From Sipunculus nudus (Eukaryota > Annelida > Sipuncula > Golfingiida > Sipunculidae), in assembly GCA_026874595.1 (NCBI GenBank), contig CM049308.1, positions 79,468,124 to 79,532,123 of the forward strand: a stretch of DNA of 64,000 nt. Direction: 5' to 3'. The first letter of the stretch is position 1; each line of letters starts with the position of its first letter. Below the pieces are notes generated by a model. That model worked only from the letters and a program-made list of their open reading frames with translations. It searched no databases and was not told where the DNA came from. Shown here in pieces: positions 13,768-25,484 of this stretch. The position numbers and the translations under genes were made by a program.

Positions 13768-14162
13768 AGCTGTGTTTCCATTCATCCGTAAATCTCGTAC
13801 GTCTCGTACGCAAAAAATCGGATCCCTCTTTTTGAGATGAACTGTTTCCATATGTCCATTTTAATGTGCTCCGCATGCGTATCTGCAAAAACGGACAGCA
13901 TCGAAATGGATCCGTGAGTGATTCATCCGTTTTACGGATGGCAAAAATGCCTACATTTCCCAACAGTGCCCCGGCGCTGGGTGTAATGAGACATATTGAC
14001 CTTCTTCCTGCCTGTCGTCCTTGCAGTTTAAAAAGAGGCACGTTAAAGGGTATTCGCAAGAAAAATGTACGTACTTATGGAAACAGTTTGCGGATTGCGC
14101 ACTATAGAACGTACGTACCTCTTTTGCGGATACGTTTTTTGCGGATACATGGAAACACAGCT
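13768..14162. mobile_element. MITE-like element, 395 bp, CpG-rich
   Basis: The terminal inverted repeats are AGCTGTGTTTCCAT at the left and ATGGAAACACAGCT at the right, extending imperfectly to about 25 bp through ATCCG/CGGAT. The interior is much richer in CpG (CGTACG, GCGGAT, GGCGCTGG) than its surroundings. No clear target duplication is visible. It has no coding evidence; open frames in both strands arise from the higher GC content. Confidence 0.6.
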
Positions 14163-14263
14163 TAAAACACAAACCCTACTTGCTAGAACTAATCAAAGGG
14201 AGGTGGACAGCCTGACCACTTCAAAACATTCAATGGGAAAATATTAAAGTTGGTGGGACATGA

Positions 14264-14715
14264 CACTATGCTGAACATGACCATGGTATATGGCTGTTGT
14301 CCTAACATGAACATGACCATGGTATATGGCTGTATGTCCTAACATAAACTTGATCATGGTACATGGCTGTATGTCCTAACATGAACTTGACCATGGTATA
14401 TGGCTGTATGTCCTAACATGAACTTGACCATGGTATATGGCTGTATGTCCTAACATAAAATTGGCCATGGTATATGGCTGTATGTCCTAACATGAACTTG
14501 ACCATGGTATTTGGCTGTATGTCCTAACATGAACTTGACCTTGGTATATGGCTATATGTCCTAACATTAACTTGACCATGGTATATGGTTCTATGTCCTA
14601 ACATGAACTTGACCATGGTATTTGGCTGTATGTCCTAACATGAACTTAACCATGGTATTTAGCTGTATGTCCTAACATGAACTTGACCAAGGTATATGAC
14701 TGTATGTCCTAACAA
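14264..14715 (+). repeat. 37-bp minisatellite, about 12 units
   Basis: The unit contains GACCATGGTATATGGCTG and TATGTCCTAACATGAACTT, repeated about twelve times with a few percent divergence. One early unit is shortened. Each unit holds CCATGG. There are no unique spacers, so it is a plain tandem array. Confidence 0.93.
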
Positions 14716-14780
14716 ATTGCACAAATGCAGCCAAACCCATCTTTTTCTGAGATAAAGTAGCTACCAATGAAATAAGAATA

Positions 14781-15120
14781 CTGTGGTTGGCTTTATATTT
14801 ACCGGGCTATATTTTCGCGCTCAAGCAATTTCTCATAGTTTCAAGGGGTTCGATTTTGGCGATGTGGCATATGTTAATATTTTTATAAACACCAAAATAG
14901 GTATGAATTTTCTATTACATAAAATTTTGTTTTGCTCAAACAACAATGAATGATCGTCACTGCCGGAACCTGGCTAAGCCACTTCAAAGGGGCATTGGTT
15001 TCACAGTTTGGCCATTACATATAAATATAAATAGGGCCCTCCACTCAACCTTGATCATATCATGTTCGGATTACGAATATCGCGAATTTGAAACCACCGC
15101 AAATAACAAGCTAACCACAG
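14781..15120. mobile_element. Tc1/mariner-like MITE, copy 1 (340 bp)
   Basis: The ends are CTGTGGTTGGCTTTATATTT and the inverted TTGTTAGC...AACCACAG form. The element is flanked on both sides by TA, the target duplication of Tc1/mariner. A second copy is at 47187-47547. The interior has GCGAATT-type motifs near the right end, and it does not code for a transposase. Confidence 0.68.
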
Positions 15121-18100
15121 TATTTAGGAAAGGTAGTGAATTTTGATGCAAACTGAACAGAATCATTTTCTCTATAATCCACAAGATGTTGCTCCTTTAT
15201 GCTCAAAGGCAACAGTGTATTTGAGACAACAGGTGAAGATCAACAACGTGTGAAGCAGAGAAACAATATCAGGAGCTGTTTCAAGAATGTGACCATGACC
15301 TATGTATTTCATTCTGTTGAAGTTTAAGGCCATAACTGATCTGTATTTACTAGGTTATTGCAGTGTACTGTTAGGTCCAACGAGTTCAATAGTGTAAAGT
15401 TCTCTTAAGGTTTATATGATGACAAGGCTGTGTTATGTTTATTCATTTTAATTATTTATTTTATGATTTCAAAATAAAACAATTGTACAATTCATCTAAG
15501 GAGAAACAATTTGCTTCAATATGTTCGATCAATCCATCCGAAGTTTCAATCCATGAAAGTTACAAAATGTGCCTTTTTTATGGACAGCAGGACAGGTGGC
15601 CAGATGATGAACCTTGGACTGATTCTGGGACACCGAAAGAAACCTGGAAAGTGTAATATATATGTCAATGATGCCTTACTTAATGGCTTTAGACAATACA
15701 TGTGAATAAGAAAGTGTAGGTTTGACAGCCAATTAAATCCTGTATTCTACATTGCACTTCATGACATCTTATGTTTTAAGCAAATGGAAAATAGTCCATG
15801 AGCCCTGAGGGGGTCATCAGTAGCCCCCCCCCCCCCCCCCCCCCCCCGAGGAGGCAAAATTCAATGATATTATTAGCAGCATTACATTATATGAATTTGA
15901 TTTTTGTATGACTGATAGCAGTGACAAATGAGTACCTTTGAGATACCACACACATGAAACTATAGGTACCAGTAATCAAGAAAACAAACAGAATTTTCAA
16001 AGTACTGAAATACGAAGTGCTGGTTACCATAGTTGGAAAAGTTTCAATGCACCTTGTTATTCATGTTTTCAGTTAAAATGGCTAATAAAATTGGGAGAAC
16101 CTCTACCTTCAATTTTATTTCACCATTTGATCATATTCTTTTGAACCAGTTTTTGTGCTCTTTTCCACGATATCAGGCATTCTTCACATTTTCATCTGTG
16201 GGTGCACAGTTTTCGATAAAAATATAATCTGAATGCTTCATGTAGAGGGGAGTATCTTTTCATATTTGATGTTAAAGTAGATTTGTTTAGTATTTCTTAT
16301 CTAATCTGGAAATCCTTTTATGAACCTGAGAAAAGTTTAATTATTATTTTAAATTAATATTAAGTTTCCATTTATTAAACTCTGAGACCCACTAGCACTA
16401 TGTAATATTACATCAAAGCTTCCAAACACTGTTTCCAAAATTTATAATACATTAATTGAGTCCCAAATCAGAAGTATTTCTTTACTCGAACACTTCGTAT
16501 TTGAAGAATCTGTATTCTTGACCTGAAGGTTAATTTTGTTAAATTTGAGCTTGTTCTGATAATAGGCCATCTTTAAGTTTACCAATAGGTTTTCATTGCA
16601 AAATTGAGGATTTTTCTTGGTATCTCTATGTAAGGAGGTCTGCTTAAACATGCTAAGGTATGGTAATAGTTTTTGTCTGAAATGGACACTCACATCATGA
16701 GCAATTTCACAGCTCAAACTATGATGGTTTTGAATTGAGCCCTATTAACAAACAGCTGAACAGTCAGACAGCTGGCAGTCGGGACGATACAAGATGGACC
16801 ATGGCAATACCTTAGTGGACTTACAGTCAGCTGAGTTAAAATACTGTGACAGATTCTCAAGGAAGCTCTCAAATGTTATGTAAACAGAAACATATACAGA
16901 GCAGCCAAAGAGACTTTGTCTGCAGAGGGAACCTAAAGTTTCCTGTTGACAACACCATTTGTGGAATTAGTTTTTTCCTGGAAACAAGGTTATCATTTCC
17001 TGGAATCATTTCCTTGGTTCTCAAGAGCATGAAATCAAATTTTACCTTTCAATCAGGAAAATATGAGTTCATATCCATTAATTCTTTTATTTAGAATTAA
17101 GATCACTACACTAAAGGTAATAAGGCAAGCTGAACTTTTTCATGTGTGCACATTGATAGCTCAATTGGGGTTTACTCAAGAATTCAGTAGGATCATTATT
17201 CATTACATCACACTGGGTCAATATGAATAACATAACACAAGTGTAACTGTAAGACCATCCGTTTTTAGTCAAAAGGCTTGCATGCAACACCTCAAGCATA
17301 TATTGCTAGTACTAACTGGATGGATACAGCTGCATTTGGTGGGTTTTCAAAGCATGGCTTGGCGAATTGCCAAACTACATGAAACATGATAAAAAGACCC
17401 CTTAAAATGGTGGTATCAATTTTTAAACCATACTGAATTATCTAAGTAGCATTTATTTATTAAAAACAAATAAATGTTTAATGTTTAGAATTTAATAGCA
17501 GCCAGACAGAGAGAGTATAATTTGAATAATAAACACTATGGAATAATCAATGGGCATAATCAAAAGGCAAGCAAATCTTTTCAAAGGCATGGAAAAAATT
17601 CAGGTCAGTCAATCTGAAATAAACCTTTTAAAGAGAGAGAAAATGTATGCACTGTTGGACAATAACCTGAAGCTAAGACGTGTGCTCAGGACTTAGGAGT
17701 TAGTTACAATGTTTACTATGTAGATATCAAATTGGTCATTTGATAATTTATTGCTGAATCAGAAATAATTAACTTATTTATTCAAGTAATTATGTGATTA
17801 ATCATGGAAGGTAAAAGTTTAAATTAATGTCCAAACTATGATTTGATTTAGATAAATTTCTTGATAAGTCAAATCACAATGTAAATTAACTGACAAATTG
17901 TTTCCATCTCATTAGTGCACAAAAATCTAAATATCAGTATACCATAGTACAGAATATATGTACAGGTATACTGCTATAGAAAGGGACCTGGAAGTCTCAT
18001 CCACAGAAGTGGATCCAGGGGTTGGGGGGGGGGGGGAGGAGTCTGGAATCCCCCCTCCAATTTTTCAGCAGGAGCAACCTTTTTTTTTAAGGATTTCAAA

Positions 18101-18224
18101 CCAATTTTTGGCACCTGGATCCCTTTATCAGGACCTGGGGACATTTTTTTAGGTTTTATCATTACTCCTCCTCGGTTGGACCCCACCTTTCCTGCCCCTG
18201 TTATAGCTATAAAAAAAATCCAGC
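15121..18224. other. Intergenic stretch with a C homopolymer and an E-tail fragment
   Basis: No gene is seen. A run of 24 C lies at 15824-15847. At about 16750-16846, ACTTACAGTCAGCTGAGTTAAAA resembles a decayed 3' end of the E family, without a recognisable body. A G-run is at about 18023-18036. The remaining sequence is AT-rich with no conserved reading frame. Confidence 0.4.
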
Positions 18225-18232
18225 TTACATAT

Positions 18233-18670
18233 GAGGGTTTTCATTTAACCCAGGTAAAACCTATTTACCCAAAATAGTTGGTAAAAACAGGTTACAAGTA
18301 TTTAACAAATACGTTTTACCCAGGGTTTTGCCTAGTTTATTACCCTAGTTTTTTTTCTTAAGTACATTTGCTTTTATGAAGCTGGACCTATGCCTAGTTT
18401 CTTTCTGACTGGTCAGCAGAAGTTATATGCAAATTTTGAGATTGAGAATTAGCTGGCACATTTTGTGAATTTTGAAAGCAAGCCATGTGGCTCTGACCAC
18501 ATCACCCCTAACTAATGGAAGCCATTTACAACTCACACTTAAACTCATGTTTGGCTGTGCAAAGCACATCAACCCACTCAACAGGAATTAGGGGTGAAAC
18601 CCAGGAACCCTTGGTAATACCTGGTGAAACCCTGGTTTTACCCATGTGTTGGGTAAACCTGCAAACCCTG
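18233..18670. mobile_element. hAT-like MITE (438 bp) with 8-bp target duplication
   Basis: The left end is GAGGGTTTTC and the right end GCAAACCCTG, the inverse of CAGGGTTTGC, typical hAT termini. The flanks are TTACATAT (18225-18232) and TTAAATAT (18671-18678), one mismatch in 8 bp, and fit the hAT preference nTnnnnAn. Subterminal GGTAAAACC/GGTTTTACC motifs occur near both ends. There is no transposase. Confidence 0.65.
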
Positions 18671-19348
18671 TTAAATATGGCCACCTACCTGTATCTATAT
18701 CCAGAAAGATAAGCAGCAACTGCCAACAGCAAAGTGAGCTGAGCAAAAAATGTTGTGAAATAAAACCTAACATGATCATATTAGTTATTATCTTGATTAA
18801 CAAAGTGATAATCATCAATCTATTTAATTACCATATCCCATAGTTAATAAATTATAAATGTTGAACAATTAAATGAAAGTCTCTTGAGGATTAGCCTGGA
18901 TTCTAGAGGCTCTCAGCTGAAAATGCCACAGGGAATATCACATTCTATTTCACTTACACTGATGAAATTTTAATATGATTTGCGACAGATATAGACCTTA
19001 TGTCGCTTATCTGGATCAATGAATTTTCATTATCTTTCATTTACATGAGACCTGTTGAGAACTATATTTATTATAATAATACAAAGGTAGCCAAATAAAG
19101 CAAATGTGAAAAGGTACCAGACTGGTTGATCTGTTGCTTAAACCATACCTGAACCATAAGAGGATATCCCAAAAATTCAATAGAGGGTAAGAAATTTGTT
19201 CAAAATACCTGGTAAACTAGTTATATAGTAATTATGGACTGATAAACAAGGATATTTGTACACCTTTAATCTGTTAAACAGGCCTCATACAGAATGACTT
19301 TCAATTTCATGAATATGATTTCCTATGCTATGATATGCAACCCTTTAT
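18671..19348. other. AT-rich intergenic stretch
   Basis: I see no gene or clear repeat structure in these 680 bases. Confidence 0.35.
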
Positions 19349-19532
19349 AACAAGTGACCCATGGGTCATGACGTTCAGCTGACTGGGAAGAGATTCGCAA
19401 AAGGAAATTTTATCATCAGAATGGTAGTATATACCCATTCAACTGAAGCATCAAACAGATTAACCAACATGCCAAGATTTAGTCTGTATTTATATATCTC
19501 AAAAATAGAGAAAAATGTGTAAACTTTTAAAA

Positions 19533-20705
19533 CTAGAATACGGGTAACCGACAAGTGACTACATGTATCTGCCAAAATCGGATAGTGAGGCATGGATTGA
19601 GTGGTAAGGGGAAATAGAGTGAGGTATGTTGCATATTAGCATGGATGTCTGCAGCCTAAATGTGTATGTAGGTTGTGCCACCTACCACAAATCCAGAAAG
19701 CTGTCCAAGTTGTATACACCTGCAAAATTTTAGGCAGAAAAGTCAAACCACTACATGTATATGAGCGATTTTTGCCCATGCCAGACAAACAGACAAACAC
19801 TGTGCAAAATTCTTTGCAGGTAACCCCTCCAGTTTTGTGTATGATAAAGACCTATGTGAGATCTAAACACATGCACAATTTTGGCCCAATCGGTCAAATG
19901 GTTCCTGAGATATGAGCTTGGATGTGTCCAGCGTTAACTAGAATGTAGGTGGCGCCACCTGTCATAAAATCAAGAAAGCTGTCCACGATGTATAAACCTG
20001 CAAAATTTTAGGCAGTTATGTCGAACCACTACAGAGAAATGAGTAATTTTAGGCCACGGCAGACTAACAGACAGACGCTGTGCAAACATTGTTACAGGTG
20101 GCGCCACCATTTTTTGTGTATGTTACAGAGCTATCAAAGGGCTACATTTGTATAAATTTTATTTCCTGATCGGTCAAACGGTTCCCGAGATATAAGCTTG
20201 GATGTCATCAGCGTGAACGTGAACGTAGGTGGCGCCACCTGTCATAAAATCAAGAAAGCTATCCTGGATGTATACACATGACGAATTTCAGGTGAATTAG
20301 TCAATTCACTGCAGAGATACGAGTGATTTTAACCCAAGGCAGATGAACAGATGGACACTGTGCAAACATGGTTACAGGGGGCGCCACCATTTTTTGTGTA
20401 TGTTATAAAGCAATCCAAGGGCTACATTTGTATCAATTTTATTTCCTGATCGATCAAACAGTTCCCGAGATATGAGGGTTTATGAGTGGAAACAGACCCA
20501 CAAATGGACACTGGATAGAGGGGAAAGGTCAGAGGTCAATGCAAATTGGTTAGGCACCAGTTTACATGTGACCTGATAATAGGTGTAAGTTTGGGAAAAA
20601 TCGGTCCATTAGTCTCCGAGGAGCTCTCTGGAAATGAACGCCGCCGCGGCGGAGGAACTCGGTCAAAAACATAGTATCCGCAAAACTTCGTTTTGGCGGA
20701 TACAA
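19533..20705 (-). mobile_element. Helentron-like element H2 nested in E3
   Basis: Read on the minus strand, it starts with the GTATCCGCC/GGCGGATAC hairpin (20674-20703) and ends CCGTATTCTAG at 19533. It carries the palindrome GGTGGCGCCACC or variants at about 19673, 19950, 20100, 20230 and 20380, alternating roughly 150 and 130 bp. The 3' hairpin is decayed compared with H1. E3 sequence (CTCAAAAATAGAG at the left, AAAAATACAGGTGGC at the right) flanks it. Confidence 0.68.
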
Positions 20706-22684
20706 AAATACAGGTGGCTCCACCAGTCTGCAGAAACTAATAAAAACACTTAATGGTCAATATCCATGCAAAAAATCATGGTGATCTCTGCATTAGTTGT
20801 TCAGATACTTCAGTTTTTGTATCAAATTGTCCATTATTCTGAGGGATACTTCGGAGTCCTATAGCTTGAAGGATATGGGTAACAGAGACCTAATTTCAAG
20901 TTTCCACAGGCACCTTTCATGGGCCTCCTTGCACGACAAGAATGAAGATTCTAGGTCCAGTTGTTGCGATTTGTACCCTGTTGACAGATAACCACATCTT
21001 TAAAGGTCTCAAAAAAAAAGAAAAAAATTCGTAAAAATTTGAAAAAAAAATAGAGGTGGCACACCCAGTCTGCAGAAACTGATGGAACAGCTCATGATCA
21101 ATATGTATGCCGAAAATCATGACCATCAGTGTTGTAGTTATTGAAATACTGCAGTTTTTGTATCAAATTTTCCATTATTCTGGGGGGGGGGGGGGGTATT
21201 TTGGACCCATACAGCTTAAAGAATATGGGTAACAGAGACCTAATTTCAAGTTTCCATGGAGACTTTTCATGGGTCTCCCTGTGTGTCAAGAATGAAGATT
21301 CTTGGTCCAGTTTTTATGATTTGTGCCCTGTTAACAGATGTTCATATCTTTAAAGGTCTCAAAAATACAGAAAAATTTCGTAAAAAAAAACCGAACAAAT
21401 ACAGGTGGTGCCACCAGTCTGCAGAAACTTATGAAACACTCCATGATCAATATCCATGCAAACAATTATGGTTATCTCTGCATTAGTTGTTCAGATACTT
21501 TAGCTTTTGTATCAAATTTTCCATTATTCTGAGCTGTACTTTGGAGTGCCATAGCTCAAAGGATATGGGTAACAGAGACCAAATTTCAGGTTTCCATGGA
21601 GACTTATCATGGGTCTCCCTGTGTGTCAAGAACGAAGATTTATAGGTCCAGTCGTTACGATTTGTACCCTGTTGACAGATAACTACATCCTTAAAGGTCT
21701 CAAAAATGGAGAAAACAATTCGTGAACATTGAAAAATACAGGTGGCGCCACCAGTCTGCACAAACTGATAAAACATCTCATGATCAATATGTATGTCGAA
21801 AATCATGACCATCAGTGATGTAGTTAATGAGATATTGAAGTTTTTGTATTAAATTTTTGACTATTCTGGGGGGTAATTTTGGGCCCCATAGCTCGAAGGA
21901 TATGGGTAACAGAGACCTAATTTCTGGTTTCTGTGGAGACTTTTCATAGGTCTCTCAGTGTTTTGAAAATGAAGATTCTAGGTCCAGTCGTTACGATTTG
22001 TGCCACGCTAACAGATGACAGCATCCTCAAAGGTCTCAAAAATAGAGGAAAAAAATCGTAAAAAATCAAACAGTACAGGTGGCGCCACCATTCTGCAGGA
22101 ACTGATTGAACATCTCATGATCAATATGTATGCCAAAAATGAAGACCATCAGTGATGTAGTTATTGAGATATTGAAGTTTTTGTATGAAATTTTTTACTA
22201 TTCTGGGGGGTACTTTGGGGCCCCATAGCTCAAAGGATATGGGTAACAGAGACCTAATTTCTGGTTTCCAAGGAGATTTTTCATGGACCTCTCAGTGTGT
22301 CAAGAATTAAGATTCTAAGTCCAGTCTTTATGATTTGTGCCTTGTTAACAGATGTTCACATTTTTAAAGGTCTCAAAAATAGAGAAAAAAATTCGTAAAA
22401 AATCGAAAAATACAGGTGGCGCCACCAGTCTGCAGGAAGTGATGTAACATCTCATGATTAATATGTATGCCAAAAATCATGACCATCAGTCAAGTAGTTA
22501 ATGAGATATTGAAGTTTTTGTATGAAATTTTTGACTTTTCTGGGGGGTACTTTGGGGCCACATTGCTCGAAGGATATGGGTAACAGAGACCTAATTTCTG
22601 GTTTCCAAGGAGATTTTTTATGGACCTCTCAGAATCCCAAGTTACAAGGTTCTAGGTCCAGCGGTTACGATTTGTGCCTGGTTA

Positions 22685-22748
22685 ACGGACGGACAGACCG
22701 ACAGACGGACAGACAGACAGACGGACAGACGGACAGACGGACGACGGA
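22685..22748 (+). repeat. ACGGACAG simple-sequence tract of E3
   Basis: A tract of GGAC/AGAC tetramers directly precedes the terminal hairpin. The same composition occupies the same place in E1, E2, E4 and, reversed and shorter, in E6 and E7, so it is part of the element's 3' end. Confidence 0.85.
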
Positions 22749-22954
22749 CAAAGAGTGATCGCTATAGCTCAGATGACTTTCAGTCAGCTGAGCTAAAAAC
22801 TGGACATGGCAGCCATGCAATTCCTGCAACTCTCTGCAACAAATCTGCATTGCAAACCAATGCATGTCTGCAAACACTCCTCACATGCTGCTGTATGCAA
22901 TATGTAATCTGATTTGTCATTCAGATAACTATGTTCATATTCTATATATACTAT

Positions 22955-23333
22955 ATTCATATTAGACCAAATAAGGTATACATTATTTTAAACCTGGTAC
23001 AGTGATCTTTCTGACAGTATTCATATTTTTGAATTTTTCACTCATTTTCAAATGATTTTGTTACATTTAAAATAATTTGAATTTTTAAAAGGTACACTAT
23101 CTTAAGCCCCCAGAAATGAAAATCCACTTTTTAATGGACTAATATTAAACTACATGACAATATCTCAAAGAAGATTTTTTTTGTTTTTCCTTTGTCATGA
23201 TTCTATCTACCCTAAAACTGAAATTTCAAGTTTTTATTCAATGAAAATTTAATTATCAAAATATATGTATATTATCTGAAAGATCACAGTACCAGGTTTA
23301 AAATAATGTACACTTTATGGGGTCTATATGAAT
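22955..23333. mobile_element. Fold-back MITE, 379 bp
   Basis: Long inverted ends of about 55 bp contain ACATTATTTTAAACCTGGTA at the left and its complement at the right, with GATCTTTC inside. The core is shared with the longer fold-back element at 54314-54768. There is no coding potential. Confidence 0.65.
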
Positions 23334-23594
23334 GTCAAGCACTTGTGAACTGAATTACAATATCTATAGGAGTTCCAAACAAAAATGATACCTTAATACT
23401 CACCTGACATTTATATGGTTATACTGAACACGCATGATTAAGTAGGCAGTGAAGGTGTATTCAACCCTTCATATTTTGCAGAAAATTACAAAATAACCAT
23501 CTAGGATGTAAGCACACCTTTATGGGGGAAAGGTAGCAGATGAATTATATGATATATTCACTACCTGGTATGTTATCTCTTAACCATATGATTA

Positions 23595-24584
23595 AACAAG
23601 GGACCCATGGGTCACTGTGCTCAGCTGACGTTAACCCTGAAGGTAAAAATCTAAAATAATATCTAATGGAGATAAAGTGTAAGAGGAAGAGGTAATAAAG
23701 GCCATGGTTGGTTTATATGATTGGTTTGTATTGATGAGCAAGAAATTGTTGCAAAAAATATTTTGTGACCTGACCATGTGTTTCCTAATGTTGAAACTAA
23801 AGCATGTGAGCAGTTTGTGAACAAATGATCTGTACTATTACCATGATCATTAGTTGTTTTTTTTTATTAACTGTTGACATTTCAGTAGTTTACACATTTG
23901 TTCAATTGCATCTATTTTTTTGTATAATATATATTATTAAATATATATGTATTTTTTTTATGAAATGTATACAGTTGAAATATAGCTAATTAACAACATA
24001 AAACAGGGCAAACAAAGCCTGATATCAAATTCTGCTGAGGCAGGAAAATAATGAACAAATCCTGATTTTTTTATCACATCAATTATTTTCTAATTTAAGT
24101 TTATATTTCTATACATTTCCAATTTAACATATATATCTGAATATAAAAGTTGATTCATAATTCTCAATTGCATCATCATAAATCTCAATCTTGTCAGATA
24201 ACACCACATCATGCATACAAATGTTTATTTATTTTTTACCACAAAAATATATCTTTTAAATCTGCAAAACAATAAATATCTAAAAATAATACTTGATTTA
24301 GATTTCACAATTTTTAATTGTGTCTTTATTTATCCATAATGTGCTTCTTATTTTATAATAATTTAAGCATACTGATGGGTTCATTTATATTTGTTAAAAT
24401 CATTTAAAAGAAAATTGATTTCTTTAAAAATGCTACATTACACAACATTGCATCTTCTGGATTACACCTTGAATTATTTTTTCAAGGAAAGTTTTTGTAT
24501 ATCGGAGTGGAAACAGCTTTACAATTAAGGAGATACAGTGAAAACAATAACAATTACTGCATAACACTTGGTGGGTTGGGTTTC

Positions 24585-24615
<31 letters not shown>

Positions 24616-25484
24616 AGGTGTGATTGGGGAGGTTATATGAGAATAACTGTAAACCTGTCACAGCAGGGGATCTCCCCCAGTGACTGTAACAAATCAGAAA
24701 CCCTGGCATAGCTGACTTCCAGTGACCTGGAGTGGGACCCTGCATCTGTAATCAAAGCAAGTGACTACAGAAAAAAAATCAATAACTAGCTTAATTTTCA
24801 AGCTTTTATTTTCAAATTTCAGATTTAGACAAACTAAATATTTATGTTTACATGCTGTGAAAATTAAATTAATGGTGCTTACAGGAAAAAAACGTGACAT
24901 GGTCAAAGTGCGGCAAAATTTAAGGTACTGATTTTTTTTATGCTAATAACTTAAAAAATTTACAAAATTCAGATCTAATTTTGGGGTAAACAATTGAATC
25001 TTAATTAAACATAGTTATATACTTGAGAAAATAGACTCTAGTTTCAAAATTTTTCATGTTAAGTGAGTTATTATTTTTCCTGATTTTTTACAAAGTCCAT
25101 TATGTTTGGGCCCATAACTTAAAGAATTTATACTTTACAGACTTAATTTCTGGCATGTACATAGGAACTATATAGAGGAATAATTATGGTAAATATGAGG
25201 AAAAACAGATGAGTGGTTTTAATATTAGGCAGTCCTGAAGTGTGATAATAGGATTTTAATAAAAAATTGAGGTTTTTCCTTAATTTCTCAAAGGAACGAA
25301 GTCGCAAAGACCCAGTTTTCGGCTTGGTAGGAGATCTTGGGGACATCTAACATTATGCTGAATTTTGGATTCCTAGGCCTTACGGTTTCAAAACGTGCCA
25401 CATCTACGGACGGACAGACGGACAGATGACGGACAATGAACCACGACTATAGCTCAGATGACTTATAGTCAGCTGAGCTAAAAA
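23595..25484 (+). mobile_element. E-family element E4
   Basis: The 5' end is AACAAGGGACCCATGGGTCA, then GTGCTCAGCTGA; this is the best preserved copy of the palindromic start. The 3' end is GACGGACAGACGGACAGA followed by the terminal hairpin (about 25449-25480) and A's. The left half matches E2 and the right half matches E1/E5 (AAAACGTGACATGGTCAAAG). A 29-base G run at 24587-24615 corresponds to a shorter G-rich tract in E2. It is non-coding. Confidence 0.75.
24587..24615 (+). repeat. 29-base G homopolymer
   Basis: An uninterrupted G run lies inside E4. Its length may be uncertain because homopolymers are error-prone in sequencing. Confidence 0.9.

Larger units (their letters stand above)
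19349..22799 (+). mobile_element. E-family element E3 with tandem 337-bp units and a nested Helentron-like insert
   Basis: The 5' end is AACAAGTGACCCATGGGTCA, then GTTCAGCTGA. The 3' end is a long ACGGACAG simple repeat (22685-22748), then the hairpin TAGCTCAGATGAC...GTCAGCTGAGCTA (22765-22795). The body is tandem units, each with GGTGGCGCCACC (or a one-base variant) at 20713, 21055, 21404, 21741, 22078 and 22415, a period of 337-349 bp. Units include TATGGGTAACAGAGACCTAA. Element H2 interrupts the first unit. It is non-coding: 337 is not a multiple of 3, so short open frames shift between units. Confidence 0.75.

Noticed and set aside
13688-14165. Overlapping 99- to 123-codon frames on both strands
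   Set aside because: They fall inside the CpG-rich MITE-like element and reflect its lower AT content; there are no family motifs.
14264-14715. CRISPR-like regular repeats
   Set aside because: The 37-bp units abut directly without unique spacers and the genome is eukaryotic; it is a minisatellite.
20797-22758. Repeated 60-100-codon open frames with KDMGNRDLISGFHGDF and YDLCPVNR in E3, E6 and E7
   Set aside because: They look like a protein family, but the unit length of 337 bp shifts the frame at every unit, frames occur on both strands, and there is no start context or splice logic. They are translations of the repeat.
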